Assembly: GCA_011033025.1 (NCBI GenBank)
Contig: WFMF01000069.1
Coordinates: forward strand, 496,001 to 560,000
DNA: 64,000 nucleotides
Source of the DNA: Beroe forskalii
Taxonomy: Eukaryota; Ctenophora; Nuda; Beroida; Beroidae
Direction: 5' to 3'
Part shown: positions 1 to 11,049 of the stretch, one piece after another
Layout: each line of letters opens with the position of its first letter
How positions within the stretch are numbered: the stretch's first letter is position 1
Made by a program: the position numbers and the translations under genes
The notes under the pieces: model-generated
What the model saw: only the letters and a program-made list of their open reading frames with translations
Database searches by the model: none
Told to the model about the DNA's origin: nothing

Positions 1-1039
1 GGATTACTAATTCACATAGATTTTAACACCATGGATTACTTCTTCATTAAGTCGGGTATGGCTCTTTCATAAATCTATAAGCATGATATATGTTTTCAGT
101 TTACTAATTATTATTTTTTGCTTTTCCTACTAACTATTGAGACACGGATGATTGCTGATCATGATTAGCACTTCCGTACTGTGTATGTAGATAATAATAG
201 GTGTCACTGACCTTTGTGCTGGGCGATGTTCACATCTTCTGTGTTTGCAGATACCAAGGGGTCCTCTGAGCTGCTGTCCTCCTTTATTTTATCAGAGGTG
301 ATTTTTATTTATCTGATATGAAGTGAAGTGATTTTGAGATCTTGAAAGTTAAAAAAAAGTTAATCTGAAATTTTGATTTAGATTTCAATATCTACAGTAC
401 AGTCTAATTAAATCAAATCACTAATCACTATAACGTCAGACCAAAATAATCGGAACTGGCTTTCTCCTTCAAGTGAAAATACTTGAAAATTAAGAAGATC
501 CTAAAGACTACATGTCCCCCGCTAGTAGCCCAGTGATTTGTATGACTTACTCGACAAATTTTTTGCTTTACTAATGATACTTTTATAAACGATAAAATCT
601 ATATTTCTACACTTATACACCATCATAATAATATGGACGATTCAGGCACCACTGACTAGTTAAGGTTTATATTAATTGCTATTTTCCCTAAAAACATACT
701 TATTATTCCATTACTACCCACGCATTTCATCACTAAAATAGGAACTCTATATGGTATACGCAGTTATGATGATGTCATGGTAACAGCTGAACGTTGTAAC
801 TTGATGAAGTTCCATCATCAGAACTATGGTAAGAACTTGGGTATATGATATATAGTAAGAACTTGGGTATATAAGTATATAATCTGATACATATTTCAAC
901 AGCACACACACCGAACACTCAAACATACACACTTTGTACATAGTTGATATATTATTCTAGCAGATACTATGTGATTCATTGCCAATTGTAAGGGTTCCCT
1001 CACCGACGGCTTACCCACAAGCTCATTCCCATAGCTTCC
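1..1039. other. AT-rich stretch, no gene seen
   Basis: No convincing coding exon was found. A 70-nt stretch at 212-281 has splice-like borders on both strands and cannot be assigned to either. Confidence 0.5.
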
Positions 1040-1526
1040 GACCATTGAAAATCCGTTCGGAGGGCAGTTTTTTGCCCAAAAAGGAGGGCAAATCAACACA
1101 AAAAGAGGGCAATATTCCATACAAAAGTGGCGATTTTTTTTTTTTTTTTGGACACCGCCTAAAAATGCAATCCGAGATAGTGCCTATTAAGTGTATTTTC
1201 ACAACCATGGGTGTATTTCAGGAACTTCAGGTGTATTTAAGGTGGATTCAGTGAAAGTCTATTCACAGGATCAATCCGAGATAGTGCTTGTTAGGTGTAT
1301 TTTCACATTCATGAGTGTATTTCAGGAACTTAAGGTGTATTTTAGGTTGATTCAGTAAAAGTGTATTTACAAAATCAATCCGAGTTGGTGCTTGTCAGGT
1401 GTATTTTCACAATTATGGGTCCACTTCAGGAACTTAAGGTCTATTTTAGGTGAACTAAGTAAAGTAGATTTCCAAAATCAATCGGAGCTAGTGCTTGTTA
1501 GGTGTATTTCCGAAATATATGGTCGA

Positions 1527-1557
<31 letters not shown>

Positions 1558-1745
1558 GGAAACCGCCCAGAAAGACCTATTTAAGGCCATATATGTTAGG
1601 TGTATTTTGAGATGGGTCAAAAAGGAGGGCAAATTGGGCCTAAAGGAGGGCAAAAAAGAGGGCTCGGAGGGCAAGACCCAAAAAGGAGGGCAAAAAGAGG
1701 GCATGAGAGGGCGCCCTCTCAAAAAGAGGGCAGTTCGGAAGTTAT
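1040..1745. repeat. 104-bp tandem repeat between GGAGGGCAAA-rich flanks
   Basis: A unit of about 104 bp recurs with AATCCGAGATAGTGC-like starts at about 1168, 1273, 1377 and 1479. Each copy contains GTGTATTTTCACA and TTCAGGAACTTAAGG. The block is followed by a T run at about 1530-1557. Both flanks carry short GGAGGGCAAA repeats, so the whole may be one mobile unit. No coding capacity is apparent. Confidence 0.65.
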
Positions 1746-2133
1746 GCTCATTCCATATGGACCAATCAGCGTGCGAGTTGACTGTAAACGCAAGCGCTGA
1801 TTGGTCAATGTCATGAAGATTTCAGAACCCTATGGGTAAGCTACGAGACATCTTACATCAAAGCTGTTTCCTGGAGTAGGTATTAAAACCTTGCTCGGAA
1901 TTCAGAGTAATAATTATGATATCTGTCAGTGAGCGTGGAATTTATTGTAATTATGATGTTCGAGATATGAGAATTTCATGAATGTTGCATGAATTCATGG
2001 CGACATGTTAAAGAAATCGTGCACAATTGAAAATCAAATAAAACACTTTTTTACAAGAATATGCTTCCTCGATCATCCCCTTGTTATAAATAACACTGTA
2101 ATGACTATAAATTGTGCCAAGAAATGGATATAA

Positions 2134-2252
2134 TATGATGTTACTACACACTATTGAAGTATTGAGGTGTGGATTGGTGAATATTCCTCGAGGAGAAGCC
2201 GAGTGGAATATGGGAAATCCACACCGATATCCGTGTGTAGTAACATTATTAT
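2134..2252. mobile_element. short foldback (MITE-like) element
   Basis: The ends are inverted copies: GATGTTACTACACAC on the left and GTGTGTAGTAACATTATT on the right. A second inverted pair lies inside (GTGTGGATTGGTGAATATTCC against GGAATATGGGAAATCCACAC). The structure can form a hairpin with a short loop near 2195-2207. No target duplication was identified. Confidence 0.55.
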
Positions 2253-3455
2253 TTAACAATCCGAAAAAAGTACGAGGCCGCTCCGTAATCTGGATTTCAA
2301 ACTCGGCGAACGGGCTGTGAGTTAAATAATAAATCGTTTCCTTGACTATAAATTGTTTCCTTGACTTCTTTGAAATTTGAGCAAGTTATAATGGCGCCAA
2401 ACCAGCTATACAACCTTTATAGATGTCTGACATGTTGTTAATGGAATGCATGCTTTTTACAGCTGTTACACTAGCTGTTAACAATAGTTAGGCGTAAAAT
2501 CGCATATTTTTCATCTAAGACATGATTCAATGGTTTCCTTTCATCACGCAGTATTTACCACGCCGAATTCACACTATCAATGATTTGCAGATTTCCATAC
2601 AATCATGCTTTTTCTTTTCTTTCTTCTAATGCTTTAATTTCGATGATGTGTATTGACTCAATACTACTGAGAAGGATTTTCGAAAACTCAAATCAGAGAG
2701 AATTAGAGGAAGAAGACAGACATAGAGTGATAAAACAGCTGATATAGAGAGATAAACACAGATACATAACATAAAAAGATGAGGAAGGAGTGAAAGAAAG
2801 AAAGAAGAAAGATTATAGCAATAAAGCAATAAGTAAAAGAGTTATAATATTGCAAATTTGCAAATTACTAAATCATGAACCTGCTGCTTGCATTGAAAGA
2901 ACATAAAATTTGACTTATCATAATATGCTGTATAAACTTTTGTACATTGCATACAGCAAGTCAAAATATATTTTGTTGTCAAATGTCTCACAGTAACAGA
3001 AGGCTCGTGCCGGTAATTAGTCACATCGAAACTCTTATACTTCTGATACAGTGTGCCGGGTGTTCTGTGATTATCATTCCAACACTATGGCTTCACATCA
3101 TACTATTGTGGTAGCACTATAAGTTTAGACTCTGTCAACAAAACATTGGCAGAGAGCCGCTATGTTTCCATATCTACCTTTAGACCTATACCAACAGATC
3201 AGTAATTCTCAGTGCACAGCTTCTAAGACTAACTGAATGAAAGAGCATGACATATATATTTAACACAGACGGACCATGCTCATAAAGCCCGACTTCTTCT
3301 AGAAGTCAAGAGTTAAGGAAGTCTTGCGAGAAATAGGTCCATATTGTATAACCAATCCTAAAATTCCGTTCCACACCAGAGGTTTACATTCGAACAATAT
3401 TGCTCAGCAATAAAAAAGTATTAAAAACCCCAACCACACCGAATATTCTGCTTAC
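2253..3455. other. no gene seen
   Basis: AT-rich sequence without a supported exon. The minus-strand intron that follows the exon ending at 3456 should begin here, so the stretch is probably intronic for that gene. Confidence 0.45.
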
Positions 3456-4322
3456 CCTGTTCGTTTTCCCGTTTACTGTGATCAGGGGACACTGAGGGTG
3501 TCAGGAAGATATCATCGGACATGACCGACACTGAGTCGCTCTTCTCTCCCTTATCAGACGCCGACACTGAGTCGCTCTTCTCTCCCTTATCAGACAGCGA
3601 CTTCCTCAGTGCTGCTTCCTCTTCCTCTTCCTTTCCTGCCTCCACATTTTCCTTATTTGACTCATCTTCTTCCTTTCCTGCCTCTTCTACCTTTCCTAGT
3701 CCCTCCTCTTCCTTTCCTGGATTCTCCTTTTCTTCTTTCATTTTTGGCTCTTCCTCCTTTTCCTCTTCCAACTTTGGCTCCTTTTTCACACCAGCTGCTA
3801 CTGCTGCTACTGCTGCTTCCTCTAACAAGTCAGTGGTGTTATCAGCTGGTGTCGGAGTGGGAGTTTCAGCTCCTACATGAGTCATTTTACCCCCTTCTGG
3901 GCTGGCTAAACCTCCCTCTGGGCTAGCTAAACCCTCAACTGGGCTAACTAAACACACTTCTGGGCTGGCTAAACCCCCAACTGGGCTAGCTAAACCCCCC
4001 TCAGAAGGGCTGAGTAAACCCCCTTCTGAGGGGCTCGCTAAACCCCCTTCAGAGGGGCTCACTAAACCCTCAACTGGGCTCGCTAAACCCCCCTCGGAGG
4101 GGCTCACTAAACCCTCCTCTGGGCTCACTAAACCCCCTTCTGTACTCTTTAAACCCCCTTCTGGACTCACTAAACCCCCTTCAGCCTCCTGATGAGGCTG
4201 CTCTGAGAGGGCCTGCTCGAACACCTCCCTATCACATTCCACAGGAGAGGGAGGGGGTTGGAGGAAAGTGGGGTGTTGGTCCGGTGCCAGCTCCACTCGT
4301 GGCAGATCAGCAGGCTCTTCAC
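3456..4322 (-). CDS. internal exon of an acidic, repeat-rich protein (gene not identified)
   Basis: This is one open frame of about 289 codons. It is flanked by a plausible acceptor (pyrimidine-rich stretch, then CTCAAG, before 4322) and a strong donor (CAGG|GTAAGC at 3456), so it is probably an internal exon rather than a whole gene. From N to C it encodes a Pro-rich start, about 13 copies of a 7-10 residue unit (EGGLVSP, EGGLASPS and variants), a TPTPTP segment, and a Lys/Glu-rich tract ending in two copies of SDKGEKSDSVS. The composition suggests a disordered nuclear protein. It lies on the same strand as the RSF1-like exons 28 kb away and has a similar acidic character, but the exon phases do not clearly fit and no linking exon was found. 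Its membership of that gene is therefore only a possibility. The first in-frame codon of the longest open frame is GTG, so it is not a start. Confidence 0.6.
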
Positions 4323-4733
4323 CTTGAGGTGTGATACGTCATAGAGAGGACAAACGGTGGAATTTTACAAAGTTGAGCATCATCAATCAACATCCGGTAG
4401 AAGATTCAACAAAGCGGTTTATGTAAAAGAAAGGTCGTAAATTCTCTCAAGTCTCACGATTACAGTAATATAAGGTATGCTTTGATGATAGAAGGACTAA
4501 AATAATTATTCAAAAGTTCGCGTACTTTGAATAATGCTTACATTTCTTGGCTTTTTTCCGTGGTTTCTTGGTCCCTTTTCGAGGTTCATAGAGGACCCAA
4601 AGAGCAACACAGACAGGTGCCATTAAATCCTTACAGTCGTATACTAGTAATAAGCGGTTCTCATGGAAAAGTTGTACGGGTAGGAGAAATAATAGAATTA
4701 TAATGCTTTGAGAGTCAAAACTAAAGCATTCTG

Positions 4734-6313
4734 CAGGCATGGATCCAGCCCAGAATTTTTGGGGGCGTGCAAATTTATTAAGCTCACTCGGCGCCGCTTC
4801 GCGGCACCCCGTTCGCACATAGGACGTTTTTGAATATTTGTATAAGCAGGGGTCTGGGGGCGGCAGCCCACGAAAGCCGGAGGTCTGAAGTATAAAGAAA
4901 CGACGAATCAATAGTGTTTGGGCATTGTTTTTAACTTAACAGCGCTGTTGTTGCTGTCGAACAAAATCTAAATAAATATAAAATCAAAAGATCAGCAGGG
5001 GTCTGGGGGCGGCAGCCCCCAGAAGCCAGAGGTCTGAAGTATAAAGAAATGGCAACTCAATAGTGTTTGGGCATTGTTATAAACTTAACAGCGCTGTTGT
5101 TGCTGTCGAACAAATTCTAAATGAATATAAAATCAAAAGAGCAGCAGGGGTCTGGGGGCGGCAGCCCCCAGAAGCCAGTGGTCTGGAGTATAAAGAATTG
5201 GCAACTCAATAGTGTTTGGGCATTGTTTTTAACTTAACAGCGCTGTTGTTGCTGTCGAACAAAATCTCAATGAATATAAAATCAAAAGAGCAGCAGGGGT
5301 CTGGGGGCGGCAGCCCCCAGAAGCCAGAGGTCTGAAGTATAAAGAAATGGCAACTCAATAGTGTTTGGGCATTGTTATAAACTTAACAGCGCTGTTGTTG
5401 CTGTCGAACAAATTCTCAATGAATATAAAATCAAAAGAGCAGCAGGGGTCTGGGGGCGGCAGCCCCCAGAAGCCAGTGGTCTGGAGTATAAAGAATTGGC
5501 AACTCAATAGTGTTTGGGCGTTGTTTTCAACTTAACAGCGCTGTTGTTGCTGTCGTACAAAATCTAAATAAATGTAAAATCAAAAGAGCAGCAGGGGTCT
5601 GGGGGCGGCAGCCCCCAGAAGCCAGAGGTCTGGAGTACGAAGAAATGAGAACTCAATAGTGTTTTGCCAATGTTTTCAACCAGCTCGATCGTTGTGATGC
5701 ACACAATCTCAATGAATATACTGACAATAAAAATAACGACAGGTATCTGGGGCAGCAGTCCCCGGAAATCAGATGTCTGGAAATCAATGGGAAATCAATT
5801 GCACAGTGCACTGTGCCTGTAATTTGCTACATGTTACATATTCGTTGCTGAAATACTGCAAAGGCAGTAGAGTTTTTGAATCAGTAGGATCCAAAATCCT
5901 GTTTTTGCAGCTTCAAGCCTTCAAGGCTGTTGGGCTGGCATGAAAATATTTCCTGGATGGAGGCCGAAAAATCGTGTATACTTATAGTACACTTTGTACT
6001 ACTTGATCACCCTTGCCCAACTAATGGCCTGCCTGTGAGCACTTTTTCACTTCTCAAGTCTTACTTCTTTTTAGTTCATGTATCCCTTTTGTAATAGTTT
6101 TGGAGGTGTGAGCATCTTGTTAATGCGTAACGCATAAGTCCTCTGCTTTATTTCCTTTCCCTTTTGCTTCTAGAAGTAGTGAATGAATGAAATTTTTCAA
6201 CTAGGTTTATTTTGGGCATCTTGAATTCATCGCCAGCATCAAATTGCACGCCCCCATGCACGCCCCCAAATTTCTGATGGGGGCGTGCGCACGCCCCCGT
6301 GGATCCATGCCTG
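4734..6313. mobile_element. non-autonomous hAT-like DNA transposon with 8-bp target duplication
   Basis: The left end CAGGCATGGATCCA (from 4734) is repeated exactly, inverted, at the right end (to 6313), and GGGGGCGTGC follows inside both ends. The element is flanked on both sides by GCATTCTG (4726-4733 and 6314-6321), a perfect 8-bp direct repeat. An 8-bp duplication with CAGG-type termini is the hAT signature. The 1,580-bp interior has no transposase frame and is largely a 149-bp tandem array, so the element would need a transposase supplied in trans. Confidence 0.85.
4845..5740. repeat. 149-bp tandem repeat inside the hAT-like element
   Basis: About six copies of a 149-bp unit, marked by GGGGTCTGGGGGCGGCAG and by CAGCGCTGTTGTTGCTGTCG. 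AATCAAAAG recurs at 4982, 5131 and 5280, which gives the period. The last copies are diverged. A single diverged unit also occurs in the related copy at 41.1 kb. Confidence 0.85.
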
Positions 6314-6321
6314 GCATTCTG

Positions 6322-8333
6322 CTAACCCGATTTTTAATAGCGTGGGTTATCCTGACAACAAATGGCAGACAGTCAAAAATCTTTCATAAATGTCAGTAAT
6401 TGGTTTATCTGAATTTCGGCTATTTTCAGTACCAACAGTTAACTTTTTCCCAACCATGAGTTGGTGACATCCAACCACTTATCATTCATGTGCAAATTTT
6501 CTATGAGTGGTTTTTCGAGGAACGACGGTAGATCAAACAGAGGTACAAATCAAACAAAAACTAGAAACTTCCTTTTAAAATACAAGTATCAAAGCACAAC
6601 GCAGAAACGCGACGAAAAAAAAGCATCGAGCAACCTGCAACCTTGTCATGAAACAAGAAATCGTACTTATGTTGTAATTAATGCTATATGCTAATAAATT
6701 ATGAATATTTCTTGACTGGGCTACAAGTAGGCTACGGAAAGGTTATTTATCAAAGATCGTTATACTCAGATACTCTAATATTATTTCCGGTACCACTAAT
6801 TTTAGTTTTAAGTGTGACAGATTCGGTGCGTTTAAAACAACTTGTTAAGCTGTTGCGAATTTTTAACAAACCCTTGTAAAATATTATATCTTACGATATA
6901 AACATAACACCGGCTTATATAATATTAGCAAGTTAATAAACTCCTAAGATTTGCATTTTTGCGGCAAATCAGCTACTGAAAACGCACATAATATTACGCT
7001 GGCAGCATCTCTATACAAGACACTTGCTACAGTAGAATTTATATAATGTGGGAGAATATAGAAGGCAGTGATTCGTCATAAACTTCCTACTCTAAGCTAT
7101 GATAATGGCGTCACTAACACCCTTTCTCTTGCCTGGCGGATGCTATTTAACTGGATTACAGCGAAAACCTCTCATCAACACTGAATGTGTCAAATTCTAT
7201 CGTTCCTCAGCAGCAGTACATCACAATCCGTCAACTTATATAACTTACATTGGTGTTATACAGAAAACCTTAAAAACAGCCCCCGTTTTATCATTCCCAC
7301 AGGTTAGTTAGGCTGTAAAATACAATGTTGGTTACTTGGTTGGTTTTTTTTTAATTTTTTAGCCCAAAAGGCAATCCCTTCGTGGGGCTTTCAATCAATC
7401 AAATCACTGGTTTCTAACAGTTGACACAAGTCGGAATCTTGCAAATATCGTGTGCTAATCGTGTGTCCTGGCTCAGTTCTCTATTTTTGTTTTGTATTTA
7501 AAAAGAGACAGCAGGCAAATAAGCAAATAAAACCTAACAGATAAGAAACTATAAAAGATTTGAAGGAGCCTTATTTCTCTAGCATTGTTAAGATACTGAG
7601 ATAATGCAGACAGTATCATACGAAGCTTTACTTTCGGCACATTACCAGGTTTCGTAGATTTTAGACATCATTATGACTCAACAAAAATATGAGATTCTAT
7701 CTATACCAACAAAGCCTGTGAGGGTACTGAGATCTTCAAAAGTTAAAAGTATAACCTCCAGATTTAGAAATACACAATATTATGTCCAGACTGAAGGAAA
7801 TTTAGCTGAAATAGTGGCAAGGTAAGAATCTAGCTCTACCAGCTAGATTCAGAGAAAGATAGAAACGGCTGCAAGAGAATTGGCTATATACTATATCAGC
7901 TCCAGAAGCTATGAGACACAGTAAGACAGTAGCTTCTAAATATTATTCTATCTTCTAAAAATCTAAAGCAGTCGAGGAATGGAGCATCATCGCATATAGC
8001 CAGATTCCACAACGTCTGTACACTCACAAGTTTATTAGATATAATACACCTACTAATATATATATACTGTACAGTACTCGACGTGACGACTGGATTTATT
8101 TTAAAAGGGTGGGACGTTGCCCGTAATATAAATATAGATATATTACATGTCAACGCTCGGAGAGAACCCACAACTCCTACACAGATAGATATATATTAGG
8201 TATCGGATTTAGGAATTATAATCACAGAATACATGTTGTCGTTATTACATGTCTGTCAAAACTAGACGCTATGGCAGCTGGAAAACATGGCTACTACTCT
8301 ATACTACTACATGGCAAGTTGATACGTGGAAAG
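6322..8333. other. no gene seen
   Basis: AT-rich, no supported exon or repeat family. Short open frames here are not accompanied by splice signals or recognisable domains. Confidence 0.45.
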
Positions 8334-8457
8334 TTTGGTAGTCTGGAGGAACACCGACTTAGCTTAGAGATTAGGCGGACCTAAGGCGGGCTCACTTAGG
8401 CGGACCTAATCTGGGTAAGAGTTAGGTCCGCCTCGGCGTTCCTCCAGACTGCCAAAA
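8334..8457. mobile_element. 124-bp foldback element
   Basis: The ends are inverted: TTTGGTAGTCTGGAGGAACA on the left against TGTTCCTCCAGACTGCC-type sequence on the right (22 of about 24 positions pair). The interior contains several copies of TTAGGCGGACCTAA in both orientations. No target duplication was resolved. Confidence 0.6.
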
Positions 8458-9289
8458 GTTTGTACAGAGCGCGTATTGTGGAGGAGAAAAATGCCAACAA
8501 AATATACAAAGCTATAAATAAGCAGTCTGACTTTTTGGTTTAAAAATAAGTAAAAATACTGAGGAATTTTAATGTTAAATTAATGTCGTAGCGTTGACTA
8601 CTTATAGCTAAATATACAAATATTAGCTAATATTTTCTAGAGTTCTAGTATTTTAGAGGGACACTGCATAACTTTATATAAGCGAAGGAGTAAAATTATG
8701 AAATTTTAACAACAGAAATTCAGAGAAATAAGAAATTCAGAGAAAATCAGAAGAATTTTATTTACAAATCCGTCAAAATGCGCGCGCGGGAATGTTTTTA
8801 ACGCGTCCAAGCCAAGAGTCCTGCACAAAACATATGACAAAGCCAAACAATTAATGCTACTGAGAAAATATAGGATATAATATCTAACGCCCAACTGTAG
8901 ACGTTAAAATTTCGGTCTTCAGAGAAGACCTAATAAAACCCAAAGTACAGACTTACAGAAGAACGAAGTATGTCTAACATAATAATATACCTAGGCATGC
9001 GGTGAATGGTGATATAAACAATAATGATAATAATATATCACTTGTTTACCTACATGCATATTTTTGCTGAACATCATGGAAAAACCGGTGCATATAAAAG
9101 CAGTGCAAAAAAGGCAGTAAGAAGTAAATCCTATATTTTCGACGATTGCGCACTAATCTTATCTTACTATATATAATGCGTGTTGTTAATATATATATAT
9201 ATATGTGGTTGGCAGGCGTTAGCAATTTCAAGTAGGCAATGAAATTATTTTTTAATCGTGTTGCAAAAACTTTATAATAAATCAGAAAA

Positions 9290-9760
9290 ATAATGAGAAA
9301 TTTTGTCGGCCACCCTGAGGGACGTGGTTGGCCACGCCCTTTTTTTCGCAAAAATTAAACTTTCGAATTTTTTCAAAATTCCTTCGCTATAGTGTTGCTT
9401 ATGATGAATAAAAATTTTGAGAATTTTGTCCGAATTATTGGGTCACTCTGAGGAGGTTGGGAGGAGGCCACGCCCTTTTTTCCGCAAAAATTAAACTTTC
9501 GAATTTTTTCAAAATTCCTTCGCCATCAAGTTGCTTATGATGAATAAAAGTTTTGAGAATTTTGTCCGAATTATTGGGTCACCCTAAGGGGCGTGGGAAG
9601 CCACGCCCTTTTTTCGCAAAAAAATTCGAATTTTTCAAAATTACTTCGCTATGGAGTTGCTTATGATGAGGAAAGGTTTTGAGAATATTGTTGGCGATAT
9701 TGGGTTACCGTTGGGGGCGTGGGAAGCTTTTTTCGCAGAAATTAAAGTTTCGAATTTCCC
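9290..9760. repeat. tandem repeat of about 135-140 bp
   Basis: Three to four copies of a unit containing CCACGCCCTTTTTT, CGCAAAAATTAAACTTTCGA and TTGCTTATGATGAATAAAA. CCACGCCC recurs at about 9330, 9469 and 9602. The last copy is diverged. Not coding. Confidence 0.75.
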
Positions 9761-11049
9761 CTCCAAACTCGCACAGTCAAATCACTGTCAAAGGGACATG
9801 TGGCCGTTAGCTCATGCGGCTGCCATCATTCGCCGTCCGTAGGACGGGAACCGACTAGTATTTTTAATGTCAAGATGAAATATAATCGTTCGATTATTGC
9901 TCAGTTGATGATGGACTGACGAAAAACAACATGCTTCTACAGAATTTGGGATGCCTTCTGGTTCTTATGGGAGGTTATTGAGATTTTTTTTAGACAAATA
10001 CAGAACTGAAAAATACTACATTTTCCAAAGTCCTCAAGCGGCAACAGCTGAAAATCTTTGAAGTTACGGTAGATGGTGCGGAAAACTTCGATACCTACGA
10101 TAGTCTGAGACGGTTCGAGAATCAGGAATAAAAGTTCGATACTTACTATAGTCAGAGACAGTGAGAATTAAGAATCAGGGATAAAAACTTCGCTACATAC
10201 GAAGCTACAATAGTCAGAGACAGCGAGAATTTAGAAAAAGAGGGATAGTTGTAGAGATGTATCAGAAACAAAGGTAATTTCAAAGGTAATATAATAATAT
10301 ACGAATTCAGTACCAACATTTAATTATTAGATGATAAGATTAGTTCGTAATTCGATAAACCCAATCCGATTTTTTGGAATTAAAATAAATCTTGCTTTAC
10401 TAATAATACATTTTGGCGTTTTCGAGTAATGGCCAAAAAGCAAAAAACAAGAACAGAGGAGTTTTTCAGAAAAAATGAAAAACAACGAGCAAATCAAACT
10501 GTTATTCCTACTTTCCTAGAACTTATTAAACATTAAATCATACTTACTTTTATACCATGATTCAAAATTATAACTCAAACTATAAAAAACCTAAAAGAAC
10601 AAAGTTTTCCAGATAAATTCTCCAGCAATACAAAGTGTCACGTTCGAGAGAAAGAGTCCCGGGAGGGAAGAGACTTTGCGAATTCCACACAATTCACTGA
10701 AATACGTGTAAATTACAGCGTAATTAGAAGTTTAGGAGGTAGGAACATGGTTATAACATTCTATCCAAGTGTGGCTGAGCTTCGTAGTTTGCATGTTCAT
10801 GGAATTTGGGGGTGAAGTTTCGGCGTTTAGAATCGTATTATATATTCGGAGGATGTATAAGAGACGAAGTAATGAGAAAAGTCTAGATAGTTCGCATAGT
10901 GTTAGGAAGTATCTGATTGGAATGGGAATACAGGTCTCCACCTTTGGAAGTGCAAGGTTTTTAGGAGGGGTAGAACATATTTTACAGTGTATATATCGGC
11001 TGTTCAAAGGAAACACTTGCGATCGCGCTGCAGTCCTTTATGACTCATT
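9761..11049. other. no gene seen; 3' flank of the minus-strand element gene
   Basis: No remnant of the transposase half of the neighbouring element gene could be recognised in this downstream flank, so that gene really ends at 11050 or was cut by an old deletion. The plus-strand open frame at 10769-11278 overlaps the gene and is a shadow. Confidence 0.4.

Noticed and set aside
212..281. Possible coding exon near the left edge
   Set aside because: Both strands show splice-like borders (a good plus-strand acceptor, a minus-strand donor) and the minus acceptor is weak; no domain or linked exon.
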